64,000 nt of DNA from Cylicocyclus nassatus (lineage: Eukaryota; Nematoda; Chromadorea; Rhabditida; Strongylidae). Both the position numbers and the translations under genes were made by a program. The stretch spans positions 25,025,676 through 25,089,675 of the forward strand of contig CATQJL010000316.1 of NCBI GenBank assembly GCA_958299035.1. Direction: 5' to 3'. The notes under the pieces were generated by a model, which ran no database searches, was not told where the DNA came from, and saw only the letters and a list, made by a program, of their open reading frames with translations. Position 1 is the first letter of the stretch; every line of letters begins with the position of its first letter. Shown here piece by piece: positions 12,150-22,627 of the stretch.

Positions 12150-12425
12150 TTCAAAAGTGTCCATTAGTTTTATCGATTTTATCGATTTTTTTGCAAAGTT
12201 TGAGCTACGGAGCTGGGAGTTGGCATAGGAGTAATCGAGCACGCTAGTTACTAAAACAGTGGGAATAGTGAATTGGCATGTAGACGTGGGCACAGCGAAA
12301 AGTTGTACAGGAATAGGGATGAAAGTTTTATCATAGTGTCTTGACAGGGGTGATCGGTAGTTGTAAGGAGTCATACTGAGTTCATAATGAAACTCCCAGC
12401 CCCATAGCTAAATTGCAAGAAGTCG
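12150..12425. repeat. Dispersed copies of the ~120-bp array unit
   Basis: At 12,170-12,250 the sequence carries the same landmarks as the array at 21.2-21.64 kb: ATCGATTTTTTTGCAAAG, then GAGCTACGGAGCTGGGAG, then TAATCGAGCACGCTAG. A second, inverted partial copy at about 12,385-12,425 reads AACTCCCAGCCC-type sequence on the plus strand. So this unit exists both as a tandem array and dispersed. Confidence 0.65.
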
Positions 12426-12579
12426 ATAAAATCTACATCGATCGATGACGAAAAGTAGCCTAAGATACCTGAACTGCCCCGATGTGTAAGTGTGCAAAGT
12501 TTGGTCCGGATCTGTCCAGGAATGGAACTTTCTATTACGAACATACTTACAGGCCTACAGACAACAGACATTCAGGATA

Positions 12580-13171
12580 CACAGGGTCTCCAAAAAATGT
12601 GCACGCTGTTTGATCGTTAGTAATTCTCCTGCTTGTCTTTCGTCGTCTTAGGTACCATCCTGTAAAGCGTGGAGCTTAGATTTACACTACGACGCGAATC
12701 ATCGATCTTTATTCATTACTGTAAGATACGGTACGAACTTCCCACATATAAAACCATTGCGAAATAATTCGCAGTTACAAAACTCCAAAAAAGCTGAAAA
12801 CCTGTGTAGTAAAGATCTCTTGCGTGCAATTATCTACACGACTTTTTACGGGTTTTTCGAGCTTCTTTGATAGTGTAACCGTATTGGGAAAAAGTCATTA
12901 CGCTATAGCTGAAATAACTTTTGAAAGCGCAATTTCATGTTTGATAGAGCGACTACTATTAGCCCTACAACAGTTCTTGACTTGTATGATTTTTTTTGTG
13001 GCAAAATAATAGCCTGAAATCTTTGTCGAAATCTACCGTAAACTTACGGTAATGAATTACGATTGGTGATTCGCTTTATATGTAAATCTAAATTGAATCT
13101 CGCCTGCAGGCTGAAGACATGAAAGCGAGAGTTATTAACGATCAAACAGTGCGATTTTTTGGAACATCATG
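12580..13171 (+). mobile_element. TIR element (CACAGGGTCTCC ends)
   Basis: About 70 bp at the left end (CACAGGGTCTCCAAAAAATG, then GTTTGATCGTTAGTAATTC) mirror the right end (complement CATGATGTTCCAAAAAATCG, then GTTTGATCGTTAATAACTC). TA dinucleotides flank the element at 12,578-12,579 and 13,172-13,173. The interior includes ACCGTAAACTTACGGT. The element is 592 bp with no transposase. A relative in reverse orientation lies at about 32,390-32,945 and again in the mirrored arm. Confidence 0.75.
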
Positions 13172-13180
13172 TACAAGACT

Positions 13181-13640
13181 AGCGACCTTATAGGCAGTGT
13201 CCCGGCAGATTTTGCACCTCCACCTTTTTGCATGTTTTGGGCCTTTTCGCCACGCAGAATCCGAATTTGAGCTTTGAACGGGCTGAAAATGCCGATTTTG
13301 GGGCGTTTTCCCAATTCCAGAAAAGCAGCTTGGACGAGATTTTCAATGGAAAGTTGGGGGAGGTCCTCAGACGAAGATCCTGCCGCCTGTAATTCTTGCT
13401 TTGGATAGCATGCATCGTGGGGCAGAGCGCTCGTGGGGTCCCGCGAAGAACAGGCGAGGAAGGCCGTCCAAGCGCGCGCCAGTTGGGGTTGCGCGCGCCG
13501 GTTCAAGGGCCATTTTCTCGGCCCAGTTGGAACATCACCCAGCCGGAGTGCGCCTGAGGGTCGATGGGGTGACCAGGAACCCACCACACGTATATCTCCC
13601 AGGACCCGAATCTGCCGGGACACTGCCTTTATGGCTCGCT
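13181..13640. mobile_element. TIR element (GGCAGTGTCCCGGCAGATT ends)
   Basis: AGCGACC...GGCAGTGTCCCGGCAGATT at 13,181-13,212 is mirrored by the complement of 13,608-13,640. The 460-bp element starts eight bases after the preceding TA-flanked element. Its GC-rich interior (13,400-13,600) differs sharply from the flanks and reads open on both strands: 162 codons on minus (13,135-13,623) and 98 on plus (13,401-13,697). The minus frame looks protein-like in its middle (residues such as EDLPQLSIENLVQAA), so capture of foreign or host sequence is possible but unproven. Confidence 0.65.
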
Positions 13641-13779
13641 AACAAGCGGCTGAGGCAAATCCACGGAAGATGCTGTTTTAAACCTATAAAGTCTTAAATC
13701 CAATTTCTCTACTCCATCAGCAAATGTATTGCATCGCAACTGCTCTCAAAAACAAGTTTTTCACAGTTTTCCTCAAAAT

Positions 13780-14060
13780 TTAGGCGGAAAACAGATGAAA
13801 TTTACTTAGAATAGCCCTCTCAAGAAACCATGTTTACTCACACGCTCACAGAGGTAAATGAAATTTCTGAGAGCAATTGCCTAAGAAGCGAATTTCTCAG
13901 AGTATTTCTCTAGATAGAAAACGGATGATAATCTCCTAAAATAAGTTCTGCTCTGTAGAACGCCGAATTACCTTCCCCAAAACTATGCTTGCTCGCACGT
14001 TCAAAGAAAAATGAAATTTTTGCAAAGCGTTTCGTTCTAAAGTGATTTTCTCCAAGATAC
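13780..14060 (+). repeat. Degenerate tandem dimer, ~130-bp unit
   Basis: GAAAACAGATGA at 13,788 recurs as GAAAACGGATGA at 13,917. Later landmarks recur too: ACCATGTTTACTCACACG matches ACTATGCTTGCTCGCACG, and GAAATTTCTG matches GAAATTTTTG. Confidence 0.55.
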
Positions 14061-14839
14061 AAAATCCGTATATGTTATGAATTGTTCGGTTTTGTGTTAT
14101 TCCAGACTAACTCGTGCACACACTTATTCGGCATACAATGTGCGAAATGCATAATTAAATAACGCGGATTTTTTTTTTCAAAAACACTAACGAATCTTAT
14201 ATTCTAGCACTTTTTGCACAAGCCATTAAGTATACGGTAGACATGAATGTGATTGAAAGGATATAGCACTGCTTTTTGTTCCGAAAAAATCCATGATTGT
14301 AGGTACACTCGTTCAGCACGTAGGGAAATGAAACCAAAGTGTTGTACGAGTATCGTCGATTCGTTGACACGGGTGGACATCACTGCGGAGCACGCGCCAC
14401 GAGTTAAACGCTTACCCCAGTACAAATTTGCAGATGTAATTACAAGTGCTCTGCAACACTTCAGCCGCCGCGCGTAGTCCGCAACGTTTGAGCAGTCTAT
14501 GCGGTCAAATCGTGATAAATAAGCAAAGATTTGTGAAGGGAGTTTTTCAGGGTAAGGGTTCAACAACCTCTCTATCTTACGTGCGCATCGTAAAGCATTC
14601 TATGTCGAAGACTTTTGTAATGATTACAGCTCGCATGCTTCAACACACTTGGTATCGTCCTCTTCCCACAGTATAGCGGGCGGAGCTTGCCGACGTTTGC
14701 CAACGTACGCGTGTGGCAGTTTTTGTCAGCTAGAGAGTACAAAAACTAATGCTTTAGAGTGGAGGTTCAACAAGTTTCTCAACGTTTTCAACTAGAGTCT
14801 ATTCATAGTGACGTTATATCGTACATAGGCGGAGAAATC

Positions 14840-15090
14840 GAGCCGTCGCGTTTTGGTCTCGAGTTTACATGGGCTTTCGATGCGATGTCACGGTTGGCGC
14901 CCCTTGCGAGCCGCCTCGCTTGAGTCTCTCGCCGCGTTCTCCTTCCACGGATACGGTATTTCCCCATGTTTGAGGCGTGGGAAATACCGTACCAGGCATC
15001 AATTGCTGATAAGCTTGAAGAAATGCTCCCAAACACGTTTGCAAACTTGTCGAGTGGTTCAAGCAAGGCAGCTTGCAAGGCTTCGAGCCG
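14840..15090. repeat. Inverted repeat with a perfect 13-bp hairpin
   Basis: TACGGTATTTCCC (14,952-14,964) and GGGAAATACCGTA (14,979-14,991) form a perfect stem with a 14-nt loop. Further out, CTTGCGAGCCGCCTCGCTTGA (about 14,905-14,925) is partly complementary to 15,055-15,085. Probably a small foldback element. The plus-strand 118-codon ORF over it (14,853-15,209) follows the GC-rich composition and has no recognisable domain. Confidence 0.55.
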
Positions 15091-15606
15091 CGCGACTGCG
15101 ACACTCAGATTGGAAACCCCGGTATACAGTAGAAGAGGCTTCTATTGTCATAAGAGGACTGAGCGCTGACCAGTGTCGCAAGTACATTTCTAGTCATCAC
15201 CCACTCTAACCGCTTTGTTCACAACGGTCAGTATTATTGTTGGCATCTATAGCATCGCCGGGATGCTTTTTTGAGTGAAAGTCGTGCTTTTTTGTGTCGT
15301 TCGGAGGAAGAGTTACATAGTTGGCTCTGTGTGTCGATATGTGAGCGCTCCAGAGCTACTGATGCACTGAGGCGAGATCTGGAGCCGATATAGTGCTCAT
15401 AATCAGACAAAGTGGAAAAGTTGTTTCAAAAGGTCTCCTTGCATGATGACAGGCTATTGGCAGCTCCAAAAGCGGGAAATGAAAACCCAAAAATTACCTA
15501 ATGGAAAAACTGAATTTATGCTTCATGACGTTCTAGTCGTTATTCCGGCGTCTTGAAAAGCCAACTAGTTTGAGAATGGATACTACATCGCATTTCCTTT
15601 CATTTT

Positions 15607-15672
15607 TTACATTTACATTTACATTTACATGAACATTATGCCCACAACATAATATTGTTGTGGACGTAATGT
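15607..15672. repeat. ACATTT minisatellite next to a near-perfect hairpin
   Basis: Four copies of ACATTT (15,607-15,631) run into a stem-loop at 15,631-15,672. CCACAACA (15,642-15,649) pairs with TGTTGTGG, and AACATTA pairs with TAATGTT outside it. The stem is about 20 bp with two small mismatches, and the loop is about 6 nt. Confidence 0.65.
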
Positions 15673-15699
15673 TTACATACGATCTAATTCGATGTAAAA

Positions 15700-16798
15700 T
15701 GATTGTCTTCCGCGGCAAACAACCATGTTTATTTTTTGCTTGTATTCAAATTGCACACGCTTAAAAGAGGAACTACTTGAGAATGTCAATCCTTTAACTC
15801 GTCCTAAATGCAATTGCGTCTGAATGAAAAATACGCTTAATAGTACAACATGTATGCAATACACGCAAAATGGACTCCTTGACGAGCACGTCCCTGACAT
15901 GGCTTGGCTTTTTGAAAGAAAAAAACAACAACTTGACGTTTGACAGCCGGTATAAGATAGTCGACGGTCACGTCGCATCGCTTAATCTTCATCTGATAGG
16001 CCCTATACTTAATCCGCTGTATAGGTCACTCTTTTTCAGAAATATGACTGCTTAGCTGACACGCAGGCTGAGCGGGAGGCCAGAAATGGGGATTTCCGCT
16101 ATAATGTTATAACACCACAAAGAAAACAATTACAAGTAAAGGATAAAGTGATAAAAGTAACATACGAAGTTTTCTCTATTTGGTCTGAGAGGGGGTACAC
16201 CTTGGATTTAACTCTCTCGAAGCATCAAAGATTTTGGAGCGCTTGGAGCCAACAAGCGGTGAGTATGTTTTTTTGAGCTTCTTGTTCGATTTTCAATTTA
16301 TCCCATCTTTTGATAATGAAGAAGAAATGTTAGCAGAATATATTCAGTAGCATTTATTTGCGTGACAACTTCGTGCAATGTTACGATCCTCAGATCAGCA
16401 ATAGAACTTGAAAAAATTAGCACTCGTAGAACGACTGAAGCATTTCAAGAATCTGTGTTTTTACTATCGGTTTTTAGTTTCTCTTCAGACAAATTACACA
16501 TTGACTTAATGGGAACAATCATTATACGAATCGTAGAGTTTGTTCAGGCTGCGACTGTTAACAAAACGAATAAGAATCCGCTAAAAGCTGGATGCGACGC
16601 ATACAAGTATCCGACTGTAGTGAAAGGCTATACTGGTATAGGAATAGCTTGTGTTGTAGTGACGGATTACTCTTCCTAAATAATTTGGAATACCCTATTA
16701 GTGTACAGTAGTGTACAGTAGTTTTTCTGTATTCTTATGGCGTACGATGTGTCAGCTTTCCATAGTGCCATAGTGTAGTCGTGTTTCGTTTTATCGTT
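15700..16798. other. No gene recognised
   Basis: Contains a 105-codon plus-strand ORF (16,362-16,679) and a 101-codon minus-strand ORF (15,673-15,978). Neither has a family motif, and codon use looks like that of the surrounding non-coding DNA. A plausible splice acceptor (CTCTTTTTCAG near 16,040) has no convincing exon after it. Confidence 0.45.
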
Positions 16799-16806
16799 AT
16801 CTAGAT

Positions 16807-17016
16807 CAGGGCTCGGCACAGGTGGCTTGTAAAGCAAGCTGGATATTGTTTTTGGGACAAAAAGCAAAAAGAGTATCGTTTTTAAGTATGAAAAGACACA
16901 AAAATTGCGACGTGTTTTTTTCAAATAAGGTCAAAACGGACTTCGTAAAAGTTCGCGAAAGTCATGGGAACTTCGTTTTTTTGCATTTTCCAAAAGCCAC
17001 CTCGTGCCGAGCCCCG
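16807..17016. mobile_element. hAT-type MITE (GGGCTCGGCAC ends), short form
   Basis: Begins CAGGGCTCGGCACAGGTGGC and ends with the complement (GCCACCTCGTGCCGAGCCCCG), 210 bp. The 8-bp flanks ATCTAGAT (16,799-16,806) and ATCTAGAA (17,017-17,024) match at seven of eight positions, the size expected for hAT. Its interior ('aaagtcatgggaacttcg') is shared with the 834-bp relative at 18,178. Confidence 0.85.
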
Positions 17017-17024
17017 ATCTAGAA

Positions 17025-18169
17025 TATTGTGTTGTCTTAACAATTCGAGAATAAGATATTGCCTAAATAAAGTGTTGCAATGAATGTTTCGGTGCTGGGA
17101 TCCACGCTCAAAGCATTTAAATGTGGTCTAATGAGCTGTCCTTGATGAACTTGATCTGCATTAGATAACGAACTCCCCGTAAAAAAGTAGGCATCGCGGG
17201 AGCCCCTGATGAGGACCCTAAGAGCTAGCTTTTCTAATTTTTGAAACGAAGTCCTTCGAATTTCGAAGTACGAACTGAATTGATGCATCTACTTTGTCTC
17301 TGAACTGCATTTTGGCAGTACTATTTTTCGGCGACAGGCATAGGACGAAAGAGCGGATTAGAAAAGCCTGGAGAAACTGTTCAAGAAAGGATGAAGAAAA
17401 GAAGAAAGAGAATGAAAAAACAAGCAACGTGGGCATTTTTCGTCAACTATTTTAAAGCGAGGGAATGTTCGATTTGGCCGACGACAAGCGCCCAGTTTCG
17501 GATCAAAAATCAATTTTCACCATGGAAAGCGCAGCTAGGAAAAACCTGTGTTTTCCGCGCAGTCGTCTTTAATTCGAACAACTGGATGAATATTGGGTTG
17601 TCTTTTAAGTTTTTTCTGTTATCACGTTCTTTGCAATGAGTCATATGTTTCTTGAATGCCTTAGGAAGTTTACCCTATCTTTTGATAGAGCAGTGCAAGC
17701 TCTACAAAACACATCCTGAGTGTTTGTAGAATGTTCGTTCCTCCTAAAATTACAATCCAGAATCTAAAAATTTAAATACTTTGAAAATTTAGAAAAATCA
17801 ATATCCTCCATGCAAAAATTTTGAGGACTTCTGGCTTGCTCGAGCACATGCTCTCTAAAATGACTTTTACATGCACTTTTGTCGTATTTTCCCATTTCTC
17901 AGAACCGAGAGACACGAAGTGATTCAAATATACCAAAAATCGAAAGTGTCCCCTTTCTTGAGGGTTTTTACGCAAAATTTGATCCTTCTCAAAACTAACA
18001 TCTGCAGACGGCTGAAAATTCGTGATTTACTGTAAAGGTTCAAACTATAAAACTACCTAGTTTGAAAGAGTTCAACGCAACTATGGAAAAAATAAGCAAA
18101 TGTATATAAAAATGGATGTGGAGAGTATGCCTGGGCAAGTAGGAAGTTCGCAGAAATTTTTTGGGCAGA
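17025..18169. other. No gene recognised
   Basis: AT-rich sequence. It contains an isolated copy of the TAGAGC-...-GCTCTA hairpin motif at about 17,684-17,709 that elsewhere lies inside mariner-like elements. Short ORFs at 17,037-17,639 have no family signature. Confidence 0.45.
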
Positions 18170-18177
18170 GATAAGAT

Positions 18178-19011
18178 CAGGGCCCGGCACGCGTTGGTTT
18201 GGAGGTTTTTAGAAAACGAAGTCCCCCATGACTTCGCGAAAATTTAAATCAGTAGGGAAACCCTTATTCAACCAAAATAGCAACAAAAAAGCGAAAAAAG
18301 CGCATTATGAGGTATGTAGTATAACAAAAAAGCAAAAAGAAAGCATTTCGAGTCGATTAAAGGCTCTGCCATTGGGTATAGTACCATTTTGATGCTGGGA
18401 ATGTCGAAAATCTCTTAGGCTAAGCAAATCTGTATCCTCAACAATCCTGCGATGCATTTTTCGCCACATATTTCGAAGGACACCGCAAGTGATTGAAGCG
18501 CGATATCTATCAACGCGTAGAATTATACTACTTTTGACTCAAAAAAGGGGAGAGGCAACGGTTTGATCCGCTCTCTTCACTATATGATAGATTTTTGACC
18601 GTTCTAATCGTCCAAGTCAAAAAGGTCCAAGACTTATGTACACTCTCCGATATTTATGCTCCGAACCAACCCAGTTGGTTTGGTAGTTGGTTTAGAAACC
18701 AACAAACCGATATTAGGACACATAAGTTTTGGGAACTTTTTACATAACATAGTTTGGAGTAATATTGTATACACATAGCCCAAATTCGGGCCATGTGATT
18801 GTTTGTGCGCTGTAAACAAGCCATTTGTTTGTTTGAGTTTTGCATTTGAAATCCGCGCGCTTGCGAAAGAACACGTTCACCTTTTGAAACCTGACATGTT
18901 CGTCGTGTTTTTTGGCGCTTCCTCCAGGACCTCATAAAAACGATGTCCCCGTTGCTTCTAACTCCAAAAACGAAGTCCAGTTTGACCCCAAACCATCGGT
19001 GCCGGGCCCTG
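18178..19011. mobile_element. hAT-type element with perfect 8-bp target duplication
   Basis: Begins CAGGGCCCGGCAC and ends GTGCCGGGCCCTG, 834 bp. It is flanked by GATAAGAT at 18,170-18,177 and again at 19,012-19,019, an exact 8-bp duplication diagnostic of hAT-type insertion. Subterminal 'aaaacgaagtcc' boxes are inverted at the two ends. There is no transposase. The interior near 18,815-18,895 (TTTGTTTGTTTGAG, then CCGCGCGCTTGCG) resembles 59,941-60,010 of the third family member. Confidence 0.93.
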
Positions 19012-19293
19012 GATAAGATTTTTTTCTTGGTTTTTCTAGTACTTAGAATCCTTTTGATTTTTGCTTAAATAAGGTAAAACGAACTTATTGCGAACATTTG
19101 TGATTTGTCTTGTAAAGCTTGCTTTGCTTTATCGATTGATATCGCAACACTTTTTAGAAAAGCAAGACAAAAATGGCCTTGCATGGGGCGATTTCTATTC
19201 TAAAAATCATAGACCCCTTTTCGCGCTGCAAACTTTTGTCGTCGCTTAGTTAGGGGTCTACCATTGCATTACCACCAGAGCCAGGGGGAGACG

Positions 19294-19650
19294 GTCAAGA
19301 GGCGCGATTTTTCCAGAGGTCACCATTTGAACAATCCAATTTAGAGCTATGCGAGTCTTCCAGTAATACCAGACAAAGTGCTGTAGCTTACTAACCATCT
19401 GAAGCTACCACTTGCCAAGTTTGACGGCTTCTGGTAAAACCTTGATTAAAATATTCACAAAAACGAGATTACTCGTATCTTCACGGGTTTTTGGACACTT
19501 AACTTCTGAATCTGTTTCGAAATTATAAGATTGGGCAATGCATAGGACGACCATATCTTGCTAGAAAGTTGAGTTGCTCCTAGAACATCATAAAATGCTA
19601 GAAATGCGCTAATCAGTGTCCATCTAGCAATAAAGATCGCGCCTCTTGAC
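19294..19650. mobile_element. MITE with GTCAAGAGGCGCGAT ends
   Basis: GTCAAGAGGCGCGAT at 19,294-19,308 is mirrored by ATCGCGCCTCTTGAC ending at 19,650. The element is 357 bp with no ORF of note. I could not find a clear target duplication. Confidence 0.65.
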
Positions 19651-19761
19651 TTACACTAAGGGCCAGGTACTCCCGGTCTGATGGGACGCTGCCTTTAAAG
19701 GCAGTGGCTCGAAGAAATTGTAATTGCGAGCTGTCTATCCCTCCTTGGTTTTCTGGATGCT

Positions 19762-20572
19762 CTGACAAGGGAAGTTCACTTAGTCGAAGTGGCGATTCGG
19801 ATGGAGATCTATACCAGTGGATAGAGCTTGAAAAGCTGATCTCAGATATACCTTCTATATCTGCGATGCGTCATTCTAAAAAGTTATGAGCTTTTCTAAA
19901 GCCAAATTTTCGTGCATTTTGAGTCGGAAAATCATGATAGTCGCTACACAAAAGTGTGCAAGCTCAAGCAAACCACCTATTAAGCATTGTAGGTCTAATT
20001 CGAGTTCATCCGAATGCTATCGAATGTTTTTCGACCATGTTGTTCATCCATAGATCGTCATTTCATTCCTAGATCACACTTCCATTATGTATACAAAAAA
20101 GCACAATAACCTTCATCTAAAAAAACGCGTCCCGTAGGAAATTTTTTGGAAACACCAATGGATAGAACGTAAAACGATGTTCTCAAATATATCTTCAATA
20201 TCTGCGACGCGTTCTTCTAGACGGAGGTTATGGGCTTTTTTGTATACACAATGGAAGTATGATATAAGAAGAATACGAAGGCCTGTGGATAAACAACATG
20301 GTCGGAAAACACTCGAAAACGTTCGGATGAACTTGAATTAGATCTACAATGCTTCCTAGGTGGTTTGCTTGAGCTTGCACACCTTTGGTAGCGATTACTG
20401 TGATTTTGCGACTCAAAATGCACGAAAATTTGGCTTTAGAAAAGCTCATAACTTAGAACAACGCATCGCAGATATAGAAGGTATATCTGTGATCAGCTTT
20501 TCAAGCTCTATCCATTGGTATAGATCTCCCTCCGAATCGCCACTTCGACTAAGTGAACCTCCCTTGTGAGTG
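19762..20572. mobile_element. Foldback element C (ACTTGGTCGAAGTGGC family)
   Basis: Arms of about 340 bp (19,762-20,103 and 20,233-20,572) are complementary along their full length, with a spacer of about 130 bp. The ends read TGACAAGGGAAGTTCACTTAG, then GTCGAAGTGGCGATTCGGA. The inner arms meet at TTCCATTATGTATACAAAAAA. The inner box ATAGAGCTTGAAAAGCTGAT corresponds to that of A, B and D. Just outside, at about 19,683-19,710, is GGGACGCTGCCTTTAAAGGCAG, kin to the termini at 13.2 and 31.9 kb. Confidence 0.85.
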
Positions 20573-20718
20573 CAGGGGTAGTGCTGGAAAAGCTCCTAGG
20601 CTTGGCTAGCTATCGAAGCCCCGCCTTGCACCCGCCACGCAGTAAAACAAGGGGTATGTTCTGAACGTATTTCGGCTTTGAAGATTGCTAGAGGGGCTGG
20701 CGAGAGATTCCCTCCAAA

Positions 20719-20928
20719 TTGCGATTGGCTGCTAGCGGTCAGCCGATTGCCGCCAAAATGGGTGGAATTACGGTCGGTCTCCCGCAGCCGCTGTTTTCGG
20801 CGGATCTCTCTTCCAATCCCCTCATCAATCTCCAAGATCGAAAAACGTCGGAAAAGCACGTTTTTGACTTTCTAAGCACAGTCCTGGACTCCACGGATCC
20901 AGCAGGTAGTGTAAACCTGGAAAGCTAG
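20719..20928 (+). other. Weak coding candidate
   Basis: A 69-codon ORF whose last two thirds (from the internal Met in 'KMGGITVGLPQP') has a protein-like composition in a locally GC-rich patch. It contains a possible donor (CAG then GTAGTG) near 20,905. No domain was recognised and no partner exon found, so it may be chance or a captured fragment. Confidence 0.2.
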
Positions 20929-21199
20929 CAGTCATAACTTTTCCTATCCACTGCTTTTGATGCCTAAATCATTTCAAAGAGCAAAAAATCCATGATTTTT
21001 TGGAAACTTTGAAGTCATACATTAAATGTTATCGGAAAATGTCTAAATTCATAAGCTACGAAAATACATGATATGGAGTTCCAGTTTCTTCTGTTACATA
21101 TTTTGACAATGAAATACAGTTTTTGTTTGTGACTATATCCTTCTATATATATAAAACCGAATGGTGTACTTGGCTAAACGCTGCTGGCTTCACTGTATG

Positions 21200-21644
21200 T
21201 TAGTGGATAAGCATGCTTGTTGATGCTCTCTGTAGGTCCTCGATGGTGTTTTCGTGTCCGTCGTTTTCCAGCATGGTGGAAACTTGCTTAGTTCTACCAA
21301 ATTTAGCGATTATTTGCAAATGAACTACGGAGTTGGGAGTTGGCACAGGGGGGTAAGCGAACATGCTGATTACGCATATGATAACCATTTCCAAAAATGT
21401 CCAGTGCTTTTATCATTTTATCGAATTTTTTCAAATTCTGAAGTACGGAGCTGGGAGTTGGCACAGGGGGGGGGGGGTTATCGAGCATGCTGATTACGAA
21501 TACAATATTAGCTTTTAGAATTATCAGTTATTTTTATCATTTTATCGATTTTTTTGCAAAGTTCAAGCTACGGGGCTGGGAGTTGGCAAAGGGGGTAATC
21601 GAGCATGCCGATTACGAATGTGATAACCATTTTTAAGAATGCCC
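21200..21644 (+). repeat. ~120-bp tandem array at the palindrome edge
   Basis: Units share GGGAGTTGGCACAGGGGGG, then GAGCATGCTGATTACG, then TTTTATCATTTTATCGA. The GATTACG landmark falls at about 21,370, 21,491 and 21,610, a period near 120 bp, with about three and a half units present. A run of twelve G lies at 21,466-21,477. The array stops abruptly at about 21,644, where homology to the far side of the palindrome begins. Related dispersed units lie at 12.2-12.4 kb. Confidence 0.85.
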
Positions 21645-21960
21645 AACATGAAAATTTACGTCTTCTCAATTTCTAGATTAGGAAAAATTACAGCAGTGAT
21701 ACATACGTGCGTCTGATGTGATGTGGAAGTATGAGCAAGTTGGAGATCTGTGGGATTTATTTGAACGAAGATATAAATTTTCCTCAATTTTTTAAGCCTT
21801 TATACGACTCAGATTCTGATGCAAAGTTACGCTAGGTCGAAGCTGGCGCGAACTTTTGCATACCATCTTGTAGGGCTTGCTTTGCTCTATCGTATGATCC
21901 ATGCATTGAGTTTCGAGAAATAGCAGATCTTGTTTAAAAATGACTTTCGAGCCAACCTAA
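21645..21960. mobile_element. Truncated copy of the 52.4-kb mariner-like element
   Basis: Complement of the first ~333 bp of the element at 52,427-53,361, ending in its terminus (GAGCCAACCTAA at 21,949-21,960). The other two thirds are missing: the homology stops at the palindrome boundary and the 120-bp array follows. Confidence 0.88.
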
Positions 21961-22029
21961 TATAAATTTGAAAATTTGCATTACAGCTTATTTTGACAGC
22001 AAAAGACCAGATAAAGGACGAGTGAAAGT

Positions 22030-22627
22030 ATAGTAGGCGTCATTTGTCTAGCAATGGCGTATCCAGGATTTCGGCTCGGGGAGGGGGGGGGCGACAGAAA
22101 TTTTTTTCGATGAAGGTGCGTGGCGTTAGCCACGCACTGCGAAAATTTTTTTGGCATGCTCTCTAAAATTTTCGCGGGCACAGAACCCTGAAATCTCAAA
22201 AAAAGGGGCGTGGCGTCACCCATGCCACAAAAAAATTTTATAAGGCTTAAGTGAATTTTTAAAATTTTTTAAAATCATTTTAATTATTTACAAGTGCAGG
22301 CAAGTCATTTGCACAAATTTATAACCCATGTAAGTAACTTTTAAAAATTTCGCGACCCGTTCTCGCGAGGGAGGCGCCTCCCCCCCCACCCCCTGCTCCC
22401 CATTCGGTACGCCAGTGTTGTCTAGTCACCTCACCGTCGCGCGTGCTCCACAAAAGCGATATGCAATCATTTCGTTAAATGATAATCAGACGTATAGCAG
22501 AACAGGTAAGTTTATGCTGAAAACACTTCAAAAATGCAAAAGGAACATCTGGAAAGGCGTTACCGAATAAAAGCAGTACCTTTGCGTGCAATTACGGTGA
22601 GGTGATTAGACAAATGGCGCCTACTGT
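22030..22627. mobile_element. MITE (AGTAGGCG ends), interrupted by a hAT-type MITE
   Basis: The left end GTAGGCGTCATTTGTCTAG is continued after the insert at 22,418 by TTGTCTAGTCACCTCACCG. The right end, complemented, reads AGTAGGCGCCATTTGTCTAA then TCACCTCACCG (to about 22,626). Without the insert it would be about 230 bp. The mirrored copy is at about 51,753-52,358. Confidence 0.8.
22052..22417. mobile_element. Nested hAT-type MITE with 8-bp target duplication
   Basis: Begins CAATGGCGTATCCAGG and ends CGGTACGCCAGTG, 366 bp. It is flanked exactly by TTGTCTAG at 22,044-22,051 and 22,418-22,425. C and G runs sit just inside both ends. Eight-bp duplication and CA(A/G)TGGCGTA ends point to the hAT superfamily. 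The mirrored copy is at 51,966-52,335. Confidence 0.9.

Noticed and set aside
13401..13697. RRGRPSKR stretch as a LINE C-terminal motif
   Set aside because: Only a short basic run in a GC-rich frame. The rest does not follow RTE or L1 endings, and the opposite strand is equally open.
14803..15209. Overlapping 118-, 91- and 79-codon ORFs as genes
   Set aside because: They lie over an inverted GC-rich repeat, overlap on both strands and have no recognisable domain.
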